Part shown: positions 44,572-53,967 of the stretch, in pieces
Layout: the number at the start of each line of letters is the position of its first letter
Numbering within the stretch: position 1 is the first letter of the stretch
Assembly: GCF_036017915.1 (NCBI RefSeq)
Contig: NZ_CP107929.1
Span: 4,096,001-4,160,000 of the forward strand
Direction: 5' to 3'
Source: Micromonospora sp. NBC_00421
GTDB taxonomy: Bacteria > Actinomycetota > Actinomycetes > Mycobacteriales > Micromonosporaceae
DNA: 64,000 nucleotides
The notes under the pieces: model-generated
Told to the model about the DNA's origin: nothing
What the model saw: the letters and a program-made list of their open reading frames with translations, nothing else
Databases searched by the model: none
Translations under genes and position numbers: made by a program

Positions 44572-46737
44572 TCACTCCGTCGTCTCCCCGCGCAGGCGGG
44601 CGGTGATCTGGTCCGCCGGGGCGGGCGCGCCGAACCACCGGCCCTGCCCGGTGTCGCAGCGCAGCGCCCGCAGCCGTTCAGCCTGCTCCCCGGTCTCCAC
44701 CGCCTCGGCGGTCACCCACAGCTCCAGCGCGTGCGCCAACCGGACCAGCGCGTCCACGATCCGTTCGTCGCGGTGGTCGGGCGGGGAGTCGCCGCCGTCA
44801 CCCCGGATGCCCTCGACGAACGGTCCGGCCAGCTTCAGACAGTGGATCGGCAGCCGTCGCAGGTAGACCAGGTTGGAGTAGCCGGTGCCGAAGTCGTCGA
44901 TGGCCAGTCGTACGCCCAGATCGGCCAACCGGTACAACGACCGTAACGGCTCCCCGGCGGTGCCCATCACGGCGCTCTCGGTCAACTCCAACTGCAACAG
45001 CTCCGCCGGCAGGCCCGTCCGGCTCAGCGCGCTGGCCACCGTGTCCACGATGGCCGGATCGTCCGCCTGTCGGGCCGCCAGGTTGACGCTGACCACCAGC
45101 TTCGCCTCGGGGAACTCTCGGTGCCAGGCGCGGGCGTCGCGGCACGCCTGCCGGAGCACCCACTCGCCGAGCCGGACGATCAGCCCGGTCTCCTCGGCCA
45201 GCCCGATGAACCGGTCCGGGCCGACCAGGCCCAGCTCCGGGTGTGCCCAGCGGACCAGCGCCTCCACCGCGATCATCGAGCCGTCCAGCAGGGAGACGAT
45301 CGGCTGGTAGTGGACCACGAACTCGCCCCGATCCAGGGCCGCCGGCAGGCCGGCGGCCAGCGCGGACCGGGCGATGTCGGCGGCGCTGCGCTCCGGGTCG
45401 TACACCGCCCAGCGGCCCCGGCCCTCCGCCTTAGCCCAGTACAGCGTGGTGTCGGCGGCCTTCATCAGCTCGGAGACGCTGGTTTCGCTGGCCGGGCACT
45501 CGACCACCCCGATGCTCGCCGAGACGGCGAGCTGGTGGTCGCCGACCAGCACCGGCGCGGCCACCGCGGCGAGCGCCAGCTCGGCGACCCCCACCGCGTC
45601 GTCGATCCCCTCGCCGCCGTTCACCAGGATGACGAACTCGTCGCCGCCCATCCGGGCCACCAGGTGCCCCTGACCGATGACGCAGTCGGAGAGCCGGCGG
45701 GCGATGGTGACCAGCAGCCGGTCGCCGAGGTCGTGGCCGAGGCTGTCGTTGACCGCCTTGAAGCCGTCGAGGTCGAGGAAGCAGACGCCGATCCGCTGAT
45801 CCGGGGCGGCGTCGGCGAAGACCTGACCGAGGGTCTCGAAGAACAGCGTCCGGTTGGGCAGGCCGGTCAGCGGGTCGTGCAGTGCCTGGAAGCGTAACCG
45901 CTGCTGGAGCTCGTACCGCTGGGTGATGTCCTCGATCATCGCGACGGTGAACCGGGGGCGGCCGTCGTCGTGCCGGATCAGCGAGACGGCCAGATCCGTC
46001 CAGACGACGGTGCCGTCCTTGCGGTAGTAGCGCTTCTCCACCCGTACGCTGTCGTGCTTGCCCTCGATCAGCTCCTGGTAGAGCTCCCACATGCCGGCCG
46101 CGTCCTCGGCGTGGAAGAGCGACGCCACGTTGGCCTGCCGCAGCTCCTCAGGGGTGTACCCGAGCATGTCGGCGAAGGACTGGTTGACGTCGATGATCTG
46201 ACCGTCGATGCCGGCGATGCCGATGCCGATGGCCGCGCCGGTGAAGACCGCCCGGAACCGGGCCTCGCTGTCGCGCAGCGCCCGCTCCACCGAGTCCCGG
46301 GCCTGCCAGGCCGACCTGGCGATCCGCTCCTGCTGACTGAAGGTACGGTCCCGCAGCGCGCGGCCGAACCCGGCCGCCAGCCCGCCCTGCGATGCGGCCA
46401 CCCGGGCGGCCAGGTCGGCCGGCAGGTCGACCGGGGGCAGCACCCGCTGCGGCAACTGCTCACCCAGCGCCCGCACCGACCAGTCGAGAATCCTCGGCTC
46501 GGTCAGGTGCGCCTCCACAAGCGCCCGACCGACGTCCTCCGCCGGGGTGGTGGAGAAGTCGTCGGCGAGCAGGGCCTGCGCCAGCCGTACGGTGTGCACG
46601 AGCAGCAGTCGTTCGGTCTCGTCCGCGCTCATCGGCACGAACCCGAGCCGGCGTACCGCCCGGGCCCAGTCGGCGGCGTAGCCCTGGGCGCCCGGACGGG
46701 CCGCGTCGGTGCCGCCGGATTCCGGTACGGCGGACAT
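44572..46737 (-). CDS. PAS-GGDEF-EAL cyclic-di-GMP signalling protein
   Basis: The 721-aa protein has an N-terminal helical domain (1-150), a PAS domain (about 155-275), a GGDEF domain with intact GGDEF at 364-368, and an EAL domain with EAL at 492-494, Asn552, ELTE near 584-587, DD at 614-615, Lys635 and Glu678. No RxxD inhibitory site precedes GGDEF, so diguanylate cyclase activity would lack product inhibition. The usual KID is KLA here, so phosphodiesterase activity is likely but not certain. The ATG at 46737 lies 7 bases after the methyltransferase stop, so the two are one operon. Confidence 0.93.
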   Translation of the reverse strand: MSAVPESGGTDAARPGAQGYAADWARAVRRLGFVPMSADETERLLLVHTVRLAQALLADDFSTTPAEDVGRALVEAHLTEPRILDWSVRALGEQLPQRVLPPVDLPADLAARVAASQGGLAAGFGRALRDRTFSQQERIARSAWQARDSVERALRDSEARFRAVFTGAAIGIGIAGIDGQIIDVNQSFADMLGYTPEELRQANVASLFHAEDAAGMWELYQELIEGKHDSVRVEKRYYRKDGTVVWTDLAVSLIRHDDGRPRFTVAMIEDITQRYELQQRLRFQALHDPLTGLPNRTLFFETLGQVFADAAPDQRIGVCFLDLDGFKAVNDSLGHDLGDRLLVTIARRLSDCVIGQGHLVARMGGDEFVILVNGGEGIDDAVGVAELALAAVAAPVLVGDHQLAVSASIGVVECPASETSVSELMKAADTTLYWAKAEGRGRWAVYDPERSAADIARSALAAGLPAALDRGEFVVHYQPIVSLLDGSMIAVEALVRWAHPELGLVGPDRFIGLAEETGLIVRLGEWVLRQACRDARAWHREFPEAKLVVSVNLAARQADDPAIVDTVASALSRTGLPAELLQLELTESAVMGTAGEPLRSLYRLADLGVRLAIDDFGTGYSNLVYLRRLPIHCLKLAGPFVEGIRGDGGDSPPDHRDERIVDALVRLAHALELWVTAEAVETGEQAERLRALRCDTGQGRWFGAPAPADQITARLRGETTE

Positions 46738-46744
46738 GTCCGGC

Positions 46745-47563
46745 TCAGCCGGCCGGACGGTCGTGCCGCGCGACGCCGCCGAACGCCCCGAACCGCTCGG
46801 GGTGATCGTCCACGTCGGACGGCGAGTCGGGCCGCCACAACGGCATGTGCACCACACCGGGCTCCAGTACCGTCCAGTCGCCGAAGAAACCGGTGATCTC
46901 GGCGCGGGACCGCAGCGTGATCTCGGTGTCGGTACGCGCAGAGAGGCGTTGCGCGTCCAGCATCTCCTGTGGCTGGTCCTCGAAGGTGGAGTGGGAGACG
47001 ACCAGGAAGCTGCCGGGTACGGCGGCGGCCCGCAGGATGGCCAGGATGTCGGCCGGCCGGTCGGCGTCCGGGACGAAGTGCACGACCCCGGCGAGCAGGA
47101 TGCCGAGCGGCCGGTCGAAGTCGATCAGGCCACTGGCCTGGGCCTCGTCCAGGATCCTCTTCGGCTCGCGCAGGTCGGCGTGGACGGCGACGGCCTTGTC
47201 GTTGCCGGCGAGCAGTTCCCGGCTGTGCGCCACGGCGACCGGGTCGATGTCGACGTAGACGATCCGGGCCTGCGGGTTGGCGGCCTGGGCGACCTCGTGG
47301 ACGTTGCCGACGGTGGGGATGCCCGAACCGATGTCGAGGAACTGGTCGATGCCGGCGTCGAGCAGCACCCGGACCGCGCGGCGCAGGAACTCCCGGCCGG
47401 AGCGCATGGTGGCGGCGAGGTTCGGGGTCATGCTGGCGATCTGCTCGGCGAGCCGCCTGTCGATCTCGAAGTTGTGCGCACCGCCGAGGAAGTAGTCGTA
47501 GACCCGGGCGGCACTGGGCCGGCTCAGGTCGATCTCGGCGGGAAGTCCGTCCGGCGTCTGCAT
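46745..47563 (-). CDS. SAM-dependent methyltransferase (DUF574 / methyltransf_19)
   Basis: The 272-aa protein has the signature N-terminus DLSRPSAARVYDYFLGGAHNF and the SAM-binding FLDIGSGIPTVGNVHEVA with VYVDIDPVAVAHS. This large actinobacterial family is expanded in Streptomyces and Micromonospora; substrates are unknown. It lies immediately upstream of the cyclic-di-GMP protein in the same transcript. Confidence 0.9.
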   Translation of the reverse strand: MQTPDGLPAEIDLSRPSAARVYDYFLGGAHNFEIDRRLAEQIASMTPNLAATMRSGREFLRRAVRVLLDAGIDQFLDIGSGIPTVGNVHEVAQAANPQARIVYVDIDPVAVAHSRELLAGNDKAVAVHADLREPKRILDEAQASGLIDFDRPLGILLAGVVHFVPDADRPADILAILRAAAVPGSFLVVSHSTFEDQPQEMLDAQRLSARTDTEITLRSRAEITGFFGDWTVLEPGVVHMPLWRPDSPSDVDDHPERFGAFGGVARHDRPAG

Positions 47564-47929
47564 CTCTGCCTGGCCCCCAGTGTGTCGCCGCGGTGCGGGA
47601 GGGCACCGGCATCGGCGGCGTGCGCGGGCACGCGGAGCCGCACCGGCCGACCCGCGGATCGTGTGGTGCTGACCACTCTAGGCCCGTCGGTCCAGGTACG
47701 GGAGATCAGCTCAGCCCGATCTGTGGCCGGCCGGACAGCCTGGCTGACCTGCGGTCACCGTAGGAAGTCAAGCGCACACCGAAAGGTGACGGCGGTAGCC
47801 GGACCGGACACCCCGCCCGGTTGATCGGCGGGAGGTCCGACGGTCGGCCCGGCCGGTCTGGCCCTATGGCCAACAGTGATCGGCCCGGCCGGGTCAGGCG
47901 GCGGGTCACCGATAGCCGGCCGAGCCGGT
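47564..47929. other. 366-bp intergenic region
   Basis: No gene seen. It contains the upstream region of the methyltransferase and the 3' flank of the thiolase gene, with two self-complementary CGGCCCGGCCGG-type blocks near 47848 and 47882 that could act as terminators. Confidence 0.4.
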
Positions 47930-49135
47930 TCAGTCGGCGGATTCGAGCAGCAGGGAGATGCCCTGGCCCACCCCGACGCACATGGTCGCCAGGGCCCGCC
48001 GGCCGCCCCGGCGGCGCAGTTCCAGGGCGGCGGTCAACGCCAGCCGGGCCCCGCTGGCCCCCAACGGATGCCCCAGGGCGATCGCCCCGCCGTTCGGGTT
48101 GACGTGCTCGGCGTCCTCCGGCAGGCCCAGTTCGCGCAGCACCGCGATCCCCTGCGCGGCGAACGCCTCGTTCAGCTCGATCACGTCGACGTCGGCCAGG
48201 GCCACACCGAGCCGGTCCAGCAGCCGGCGGGTGGCCGGCACCGGCCCGATCCCCATGACCCGGGGCGGTACGCCGGCCGCCGCCGCGCCGCGGACCCGGG
48301 CGAGCGGGGTCAGGTCGTACCGGGACACCGCCGCCTCGGAGGCGACAAGCAGGGCCACCGCGCCGTCGTTGACGCCCGAGGAGTTGCCGGCGGTGACCGT
48401 GCCGCCGGCCCGGAACGGGGTGGGCAGCGCGGCAAGCTTCGAAAGCGTGGTCTCCCGGGGGTGCTCGTCGACCTCGACCAGCTTCGTCTCCCGGCGGCCG
48501 GCCGGCACGGTCACCGGCACGATCTCCTCGGCGAACCGGCCGTCGGCCTGCGCCTTGGCGGCCCGCTGCTGCGACCGCAGCGCGAACTCGTCCTGCGCGC
48601 GCCGGTCGACGCCGAACTCGGCGGCCACGTTCTCGGCCGTCTCCGGCATCGAGTCGATGCCCCAGCCCGCCTCCATCAGCGGGTTGACCAGCCGCCAGCC
48701 GAGGGTGGTGTCGTACACCTCGGCGGCGCGGGAATAGGGCGTGGTGGCCTTCGGCATGACGAACGGGGCCCGGCTCATGCTCTCCACACCACCGGCGAGC
48801 ACCAGGTCGGCCTCCCCGGCCGCCACGGCGCGGGCGGCGGTGGCCAGCGCGTCCAGGCCGGAACCGCAGAGCCTGTTGACGGTGCTGCCCGGCACCTCCT
48901 GCGGCAGGCCGGCCAGCAGCGCCGCCATCCGGGCCACGTTGCGGTTGTCCTCACCGGCCTGGTTGGCGCAGCCCAGCACCACGTCGTCGACCCGGTTCCA
49001 GTCCACCGTCGGGTGTCGGGAGACCAGTTCGCGCAGCACGTGGGCGGCCAGGTCGTCGGGGCGCACCCCGGCGAGGGCGCCGGCGTACCGGCCGATCGGG
49101 GTACGGACTCCGGCCACGAGGTATGCCACGGTCAT
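47930..49135 (-). CDS. acetyl-CoA acyltransferase / thiolase
   Basis: The 401-aa enzyme has the nucleophilic Cys in [13 protein letters not shown], the His in [19 protein letters not shown], the acid/base Cys in MCVGVGQG and the NEAF loop. Length fits biosynthetic or degradative thiolases; the overall pattern ([29 protein letters not shown]) is closest to PcaF/PaaJ-type 3-oxoadipyl-CoA thiolases. No beta-ketoadipate genes are nearby, so the pathway is uncertain. Confidence 0.92.
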   Translation of the reverse strand: MTVAYLVAGVRTPIGRYAGALAGVRPDDLAAHVLRELVSRHPTVDWNRVDDVVLGCANQAGEDNRNVARMAALLAGLPQEVPGSTVNRLCGSGLDALATAARAVAAGEADLVLAGGVESMSRAPFVMPKATTPYSRAAEVYDTTLGWRLVNPLMEAGWGIDSMPETAENVAAEFGVDRRAQDEFALRSQQRAAKAQADGRFAEEIVPVTVPAGRRETKLVEVDEHPRETTLSKLAALPTPFRAGGTVTAGNSSGVNDGAVALLVASEAAVSRYDLTPLARVRGAAAAGVPPRVMGIGPVPATRRLLDRLGVALADVDVIELNEAFAAQGIAVLRELGLPEDAEHVNPNGGAIALGHPLGASGARLALTAALELRRRGGRRALATMCVGVGQGISLLLESAD

Positions 49136-49293
49136 CGACGCACGTCCTTCGGGGGTGGGAAGGGGCTGGCGGTCGCCCGGGTCACGGGGGACGTCGGCGT
49201 CAGGATATCCGGGCCCGCGCCGGAGGGCTTCCCGCACACCCGCGCCACGACGGGACGCCTGTCGGCCTGGCCCGCGCCGGATAGGTTGGCGGT

Positions 49294-50259
49294 ATGACCC
49301 GGGCCCAGTTCAGCGCAGAGACCTCCGGCGGCGGGGCCTTCGTCCGCCAGCCCAACCGGTTCACCGGCCGGGTCAGCCCGCACTCCACGTCGCCCGCGGG
49401 CGGCGGCCCGGACGACCAGGGGCGTTGGCCGCTGGAGGCCGGTCGCTACCGGTTGATCTGGTGCCGGGCCTGCCCGTGGGCACACCGGGCCCGGATCGTG
49501 CGCGGTCTGCTCGGCCTGGACGAGGTGATCTCGCTGGGCACGGTCGACCCGATCCGCGACGAACGGGGGTGGCGGTTCACCCTGGATCCGGACGGCGTCG
49601 ACCCGGCGCTGGGCGTCTCTTTCCTCTCCGAGGCCTACCTCGCCACCGACCCGGACTACACCGGCCGGGTGACCGTGCCGGCGCTGGTGGACACACTGAC
49701 CGGCCGGGTGGTCAGCAACGACTATCCGCAGCTCACCCTCGACCTGTCGACACAGTGGCGACGGTTCCACGCCCCGGACGCCCCCGACCTCTACCCGGTC
49801 GCGCTGCGGCCGGACATGGACGCGTTGATGGCGGACATCCACGCCGACGTCAACAACGGTGTGTACCGGTGCGGCTTCGCCACCTCCCAGCAGGCGTACG
49901 ACGAGGCGTACACGGCGTTGTTCGACAGGTTGGACGCGCTGTCGCAGCGGCTGGCGGAGCGGCGCTACCTGATGGGTGACTCGATCACCGAGGCGGACGT
50001 CCGGCTGTTCACCACCCTGATCCGCTTCGACGTGGCATACCACGGACATTTCAAGTGCAACAGGCAGAAGCTGACCGAGATGCCGTTGCTGTGGGCGTAC
50101 GCCCGGGATCTGTTCCAGACCCCGGGCTTCGGTGCGACGGTGGACTTCGACCACATCAAGCGGCACTACTACGCCACCCACCGCGAGATCAATCCGACCG
50201 GCGTCGTGCCGGCGGGTCCGGACACCGCCGGTTGGCTCACCCCGCACGGCCGTGCCTGA
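49294..50259 (+). CDS. glutathionyl-hydroquinone reductase-like protein (ECM4/YqjG family)
   Basis: The 321-aa protein has a thioredoxin-fold N-terminus with the active Cys in WCRACPWAHRARI, and an all-helical GST C-terminus containing HADVNNGVYRCGFATSQQAYDEA and FDHIKRHYYATHREINPTG, the family signatures. In glutathione users it reduces glutathionyl-hydroquinones. Actinobacteria have mycothiol, so the physiological thiol is probably mycothiol. It overlaps the next gene by 8 bases. Confidence 0.9.
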   Translation: MTRAQFSAETSGGGAFVRQPNRFTGRVSPHSTSPAGGGPDDQGRWPLEAGRYRLIWCRACPWAHRARIVRGLLGLDEVISLGTVDPIRDERGWRFTLDPDGVDPALGVSFLSEAYLATDPDYTGRVTVPALVDTLTGRVVSNDYPQLTLDLSTQWRRFHAPDAPDLYPVALRPDMDALMADIHADVNNGVYRCGFATSQQAYDEAYTALFDRLDALSQRLAERRYLMGDSITEADVRLFTTLIRFDVAYHGHFKCNRQKLTEMPLLWAYARDLFQTPGFGATVDFDHIKRHYYATHREINPTGVVPAGPDTAGWLTPHGRA

Positions 50260-51067
50260 CCCCGCCCCCGGGTCCGACGCTGGCCCCGCGCTCGCCCCTG
50301 ACCTCGGTGCCGAAGCGGGAGCACGCCCCGGCCCCGAGGCCGGACCCGTACCGGTCCGGGTGGTCGCCGGGTGGGCCGCCGCCGGGTGCGTGCTGGTCGG
50401 CACGGGCGCGGTGACGGTCGCCGTCGCGGCCGGTCCGGTCAGCCTGTCGAGCGGGTACGTCAGTGAGGCCGGCATCACCGGCAACGCTTTCGCGTCGACG
50501 TACCGGATGGGGGTCTTCGCCCTGGCGGCGGCGCTGCTGGTGCTGGCCGCCGCGCTGCCGGCGGCGCTGCGGCTCGCGGCCGGCCTGCTCGCGGCCGGCG
50601 CGGCCGGCACGGCGCTCTCCGGTGCGGTGACGTGCAGCGCCGGCTGCCCGCTGCCACCGTTCGAGGCGACGACGCCGGCCGACCTGGTGCACGCCGGGGC
50701 CAGCATCGCGGCGGCCGGGGCGACAGTGCTCGCGATGCTTGTGGTCGGGTTCCTCCGCCCGGCGACGGCGGCCCTGCGACGGGTGGCCCGGATGGCCGGG
50801 GTGGTGGCGTTGCCGGTGGCCGGGGTGATCGCGCTGGGTCTGCTGACGGTGGGGCGGGGTGGCCTGGTGGGGGGCCTGGAACGGGTGCTGCTGGTGATCT
50901 GCGCCGGCTGGGGCCTGAGCACCGCTCTGCTGCTGACCCGGCACCGGCACGACCTGCCCGCAGCGGTCCGGCCCGGTGCGACCGGAGCTGACCGACCAGG
51001 CGTGACAGGTGATCCGGAGCAGGCCGGACGTGACGAACGGGTCGCCGGGTCGAGAACACCCGTGTAA
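50252..51067 (+). CDS. DUF998-type membrane protein
   Basis: The protein (about 271 aa from GTG 50252) has a Pro/Ala/Gly-rich N-terminal 40 residues and six hydrophobic segments (for example VVAGWAAAGCVLVGTGAVTVAV, YRMGVFALAAALLVLAAALP, LVHAGASIAAAGATVLAMLVV). The pattern, with a CSAGCPLPPFE loop between helices 3 and 4 followed by DLVHAG, fits DUF998. Function unknown. Confidence 0.8.
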   Translation: MPDPAPGSDAGPALAPDLGAEAGARPGPEAGPVPVRVVAGWAAAGCVLVGTGAVTVAVAAGPVSLSSGYVSEAGITGNAFASTYRMGVFALAAALLVLAAALPAALRLAAGLLAAGAAGTALSGAVTCSAGCPLPPFEATTPADLVHAGASIAAAGATVLAMLVVGFLRPATAALRRVARMAGVVALPVAGVIALGLLTVGRGGLVGGLERVLLVICAGWGLSTALLLTRHRHDLPAAVRPGATGADRPGVTGDPEQAGRDERVAGSRTPV

Positions 51068-51260
51068 GGAGCCTCACGCCGGGCACTCATTCCACCTGCC
51101 GTCCGGCCGGGAGTAACGTCGGCAGGCGATGACCAATGTCTGGCACCTGACCGTGCGCCTGTACGTCGACCTCCGACGGCAGGCCAGCGGGGTCTGTCCG
51201 GCGTAGCCGCGCTCCTGACGCCGCCCGCCGACCACCCCTGCTGACCTTGGACACATCCTG

Positions 51261-52583
51261 ATGGCTTCCGCCCTGCGTAAGTTCCCCTTCTCCGCCCAGA
51301 TCCTGCTCGGCCTGGTGCTCGGCGTGGCGCTGGGCTTCCTCGCCCGCGCCAACGACCTGAGCTGGCTGGCCAGCACCCTCGACACAGTCGGCGGCCTCTT
51401 CGTCCAGCTGCTCAAGCTGGCCGTACCGCCGCTTGTCTTCACCGCCATCGTGGTCAGCGTGGTCAGCCTGCGCGGGGTGGCCAACGCCGCCCGGCTGGCG
51501 CTGAAGACGCTGCTCTGGTTCGGCATCACCGCGCTGATCGCGGTGAGCATCGGCATCGGCATCGGCCTGCTCACCGACCCGGGCCGGGGGGTGACCCTGG
51601 ACGTCGGCGGCGCCACCCCGCCGAAGACCACCGGCTCGTGGACGGACTTCCTCACCGGCATCGTGCCGACCAACCCGGTCGGCGCGTTCGTCGAGGGCAA
51701 CGTGCTCCAGATCGTCTTCCTCGCCGTGGTGGTCGGTGCCGCCGCGCTGCTTGTCGGCGCGGCTGCCGAACCGTTCGTCGAGCTCAACCGGGCGGTGCTG
51801 AGCATCGTGCAGAAGGCGCTGTGGTGGGTGATCCGGCTCGCCCCGATCGGCACCCTCGGCCTGATCGGCCACGCCGTCGCCGCGTACGGCTGGGACCTGC
51901 TGGCCCCGCTGGCGAAGTTCACCACCGCCGTCTACGTCGGCTGCGCGATCGTCCTGTTCGTGGTCTACCCGCTGCTGCTGGTGACGGCCGGCCGGCTCAA
52001 CCCGCTGCGCTTCTTCGCCGGTGCCTGGCCGGCGATCGAGCTGGCCTTCGTCTCCCGCTCCTCGGTGGGCACCATGCCGGTGACCCAGCGCTCCGTCGAG
52101 CGGCTCGGCGTCCCCCGCGAGTACGCCTCCTTCGCGGTGCCGTTCGGCGCGACCACCAAGATGGACGGCTGCGCCGCGATCTACCCGGCGCTCGCCGCGA
52201 TCTTCGTGGCGCAGGTCTTCGGGGTCGACCTCGGGGTCGGCGACTACCTGCTGATCGCCTTCGTCTCGGTGGTCGGCTCGGCCGCCACCGCCGGCCTGAC
52301 CGGCGCCATCGTGATGCTCACCCTGACCCTGAGCACGCTGGGCCTGCCGCTGGCCGGGGCCGGTCTGCTGCTGGCGATCGACCCGATCCTCGACATGATC
52401 CGCACCGCCACCAACGTGGCCGGACAGGCCGTCGTGCCGACCATCGTGGCCGCCCGCGAGGGCACCCTGGACCGGGACGCCTACGCCAACGCCGGCCGGC
52501 GCGACCTGATCGACCCCGACGACGAGACCGCCGACGCCGACCGGCCGACCCGCCGGGACGAACTGACGCCGGCACCCGCCTGA
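51261..52583 (+). CDS. dicarboxylate/amino acid:cation symporter (DAACS family)
   Basis: The 440-aa transporter has the DAACS features: helices with FVQLLKLAVPPLVFTAIVVSV, the Ser-rich hairpin (SRSSVGTMPVTQRSVERLGV), NMDGT-like TKMDGCAAIYPALAAIF, and GLPLAGAGLLLAIDPILDMIRTATNVAGQA, the substrate-binding helix with the conserved Asp and Asn. It imports glutamate, aspartate or C4-dicarboxylates with Na+ or H+. Ile/Val substitutions cannot settle the substrate. Monocistronic start at ATG 51261. Confidence 0.92.
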   Translation: MASALRKFPFSAQILLGLVLGVALGFLARANDLSWLASTLDTVGGLFVQLLKLAVPPLVFTAIVVSVVSLRGVANAARLALKTLLWFGITALIAVSIGIGIGLLTDPGRGVTLDVGGATPPKTTGSWTDFLTGIVPTNPVGAFVEGNVLQIVFLAVVVGAAALLVGAAAEPFVELNRAVLSIVQKALWWVIRLAPIGTLGLIGHAVAAYGWDLLAPLAKFTTAVYVGCAIVLFVVYPLLLVTAGRLNPLRFFAGAWPAIELAFVSRSSVGTMPVTQRSVERLGVPREYASFAVPFGATTKMDGCAAIYPALAAIFVAQVFGVDLGVGDYLLIAFVSVVGSAATAGLTGAIVMLTLTLSTLGLPLAGAGLLLAIDPILDMIRTATNVAGQAVVPTIVAAREGTLDRDAYANAGRRDLIDPDDETADADRPTRRDELTPAPA

Positions 52584-52679
52584 GCGCCGGCCGGGTGCCC
52601 TGCCGTCGGGGCGGTGGGGCACCCGGCCGGGTCCTCCCCGCCCTGCACCGCTGCCCGTCCGTACCGGAGGATCACCCGC

Positions 52680-53747
52680 ATGAGTGCCCTGTTCACCCCG
52701 CTCGCCCTGCGCGGCGTCACCCTGCCCAACCGGATCGCCCTGGCACCGATGTGCCAGTACAGCGCCGGCCCGGACGGCCTGCCCACCGACTGGCACCGGG
52801 TGCACCTCGGCTCCCGGGCCGTCGGCGGTGCCGGCCTGGTCCTCACCGAGGCGACCGCCGTCGTCCCCGAGGGGCGGATCAGCCCCCAGGACACCGGCCT
52901 CTGGTCCGACGCGCACGTCGACGCGTGGCGTCCGGTCACCGCGTTCGTCGCCGGCCAGGGGGCGGTGCCCGCCGTGCAACTCGCCCACGCCGGGTTCAAG
53001 GCCAGCACGTACCGGCCGTGGGCGCAGGAGCGCGGCGGGGTGCCGGACGCCGAGGGCGGTTGGACGCCGGTCGGGCCGGGAGCCGAGCCGTTCCTGCCCG
53101 ACTACCGGCAGCCGACCGCGCTGGACGCGGCGGGGATCGCCGAGGTGGTGTCGGCCTTCGCCGTCGCCGCCGGTCGGGCCGTCGACGCCGGCTTCGCCGT
53201 GGTGGAGATCCACGCCGCGCACGGCTACCTGCTGCACGAATTCCTGTCCCCGCTGACCAACCACCGCACCGACGGCTACGGCGGCGACCGGGCCGCCCGG
53301 ATGCGGCTCACCCTGGAGGTGGCCCGCGCGGTACGCGCCGCCGTCGGTGAGCAGGTCCCGGTGCTCGCCCGGATCTCCGCCACCGACTGGGTCGACGGCG
53401 GCTGGACGGTGGACGACAGCGTGGCCCTCGCCGCCGAGCTGGCCGCGACCGGGGTGGACCTGGTGGACGCCTCCTCCGGTGGGGCGGCGGCCAGGGCGAC
53501 CATTCCGGTCGGGCCGGGCTACCAGGTGCCGCTGGCCGCGCGGATCCGCCGCGAGGCGGGCGTCCCGACGGGTGCCGTCGGCCTGATCGTCGAGCCGGAG
53601 CAGGCCGAGCAGATCGTCGCCGGCGGGGAGGCCGATCTGGTGCTGCTCGGTCGGGAGCTGCTCCGCGACCCGTACTGGCCACGCCGCGCCGCCGCCAAGC
53701 TCGGTGCCACCCCCGACTGGCCCGACCCGTACGCCCGCGCCTTCTGA
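52680..53747 (+). CDS. NADH:flavin oxidoreductase, Old Yellow Enzyme family (YqjM-like)
   Basis: The ATG at 52680 has GGAGG. The 355-aa TIM-barrel enzyme has LPNRIALAPMCQYSA with the YqjM-type Cys, the catalytic His/His pair in EIHAAHGYLLHEFLSPLTNHRTDGYGG, and the FMN-binding C-terminal GGEADLVLLGRELLRDPYWP. It reduces activated C=C bonds of enones using NAD(P)H. The stop codon lies in a 15-nt tandem repeat. Confidence 0.95.
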   Translation: MSALFTPLALRGVTLPNRIALAPMCQYSAGPDGLPTDWHRVHLGSRAVGGAGLVLTEATAVVPEGRISPQDTGLWSDAHVDAWRPVTAFVAGQGAVPAVQLAHAGFKASTYRPWAQERGGVPDAEGGWTPVGPGAEPFLPDYRQPTALDAAGIAEVVSAFAVAAGRAVDAGFAVVEIHAAHGYLLHEFLSPLTNHRTDGYGGDRAARMRLTLEVARAVRAAVGEQVPVLARISATDWVDGGWTVDDSVALAAELAATGVDLVDASSGGAAARATIPVGPGYQVPLAARIRREAGVPTGAVGLIVEPEQAEQIVAGGEADLVLLGRELLRDPYWPRRAAAKLGATPDWPDPYARAF

Positions 53748-53771
53748 CCCCGCGCCTTCTGACCCCGCGCC
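53736..53771. repeat. 15-nt tandem repeat duplicating the OYE stop codon
   Basis: The unit CGCGCCTTCTGACCC occurs at 53736-53750 and 53751-53765, followed by a partial third copy. It repeats the last codons and stop (RAF-stop) in frame, giving back-to-back stops. Confidence 0.8.
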
Positions 53772-53834
53772 GGACGGCCCGGCGGCGGCCCACGCCGGGT
53801 CACCGCGCCCTGCGGTCCCGCGGTCGCTGTCTTT

Positions 53835-53874
53835 GTGGAGAGTTCTTGTCGCCCCAGCGACAAGAACTCTCCAC
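53835..53874. terminator. bidirectional terminator, 18-bp perfect stem
   Basis: Arms 53835-53852 and 53857-53874 (GTGGAGAGTTCTTGTCGC) pair perfectly around a 4-nt loop, between the convergent OYE and ABC exporter genes. The lower-GC stem differs from the surrounding DNA. Confidence 0.8.
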
Positions 53875-53967
53875 GAACCTGCGGCACCCACCCTGCCCGA
53901 CGTCGCCCCACCCCAGGCGCGGCACCATCCCGCATCGCAGCGGCGCACCCGGCGCACCGGCCCCGGG

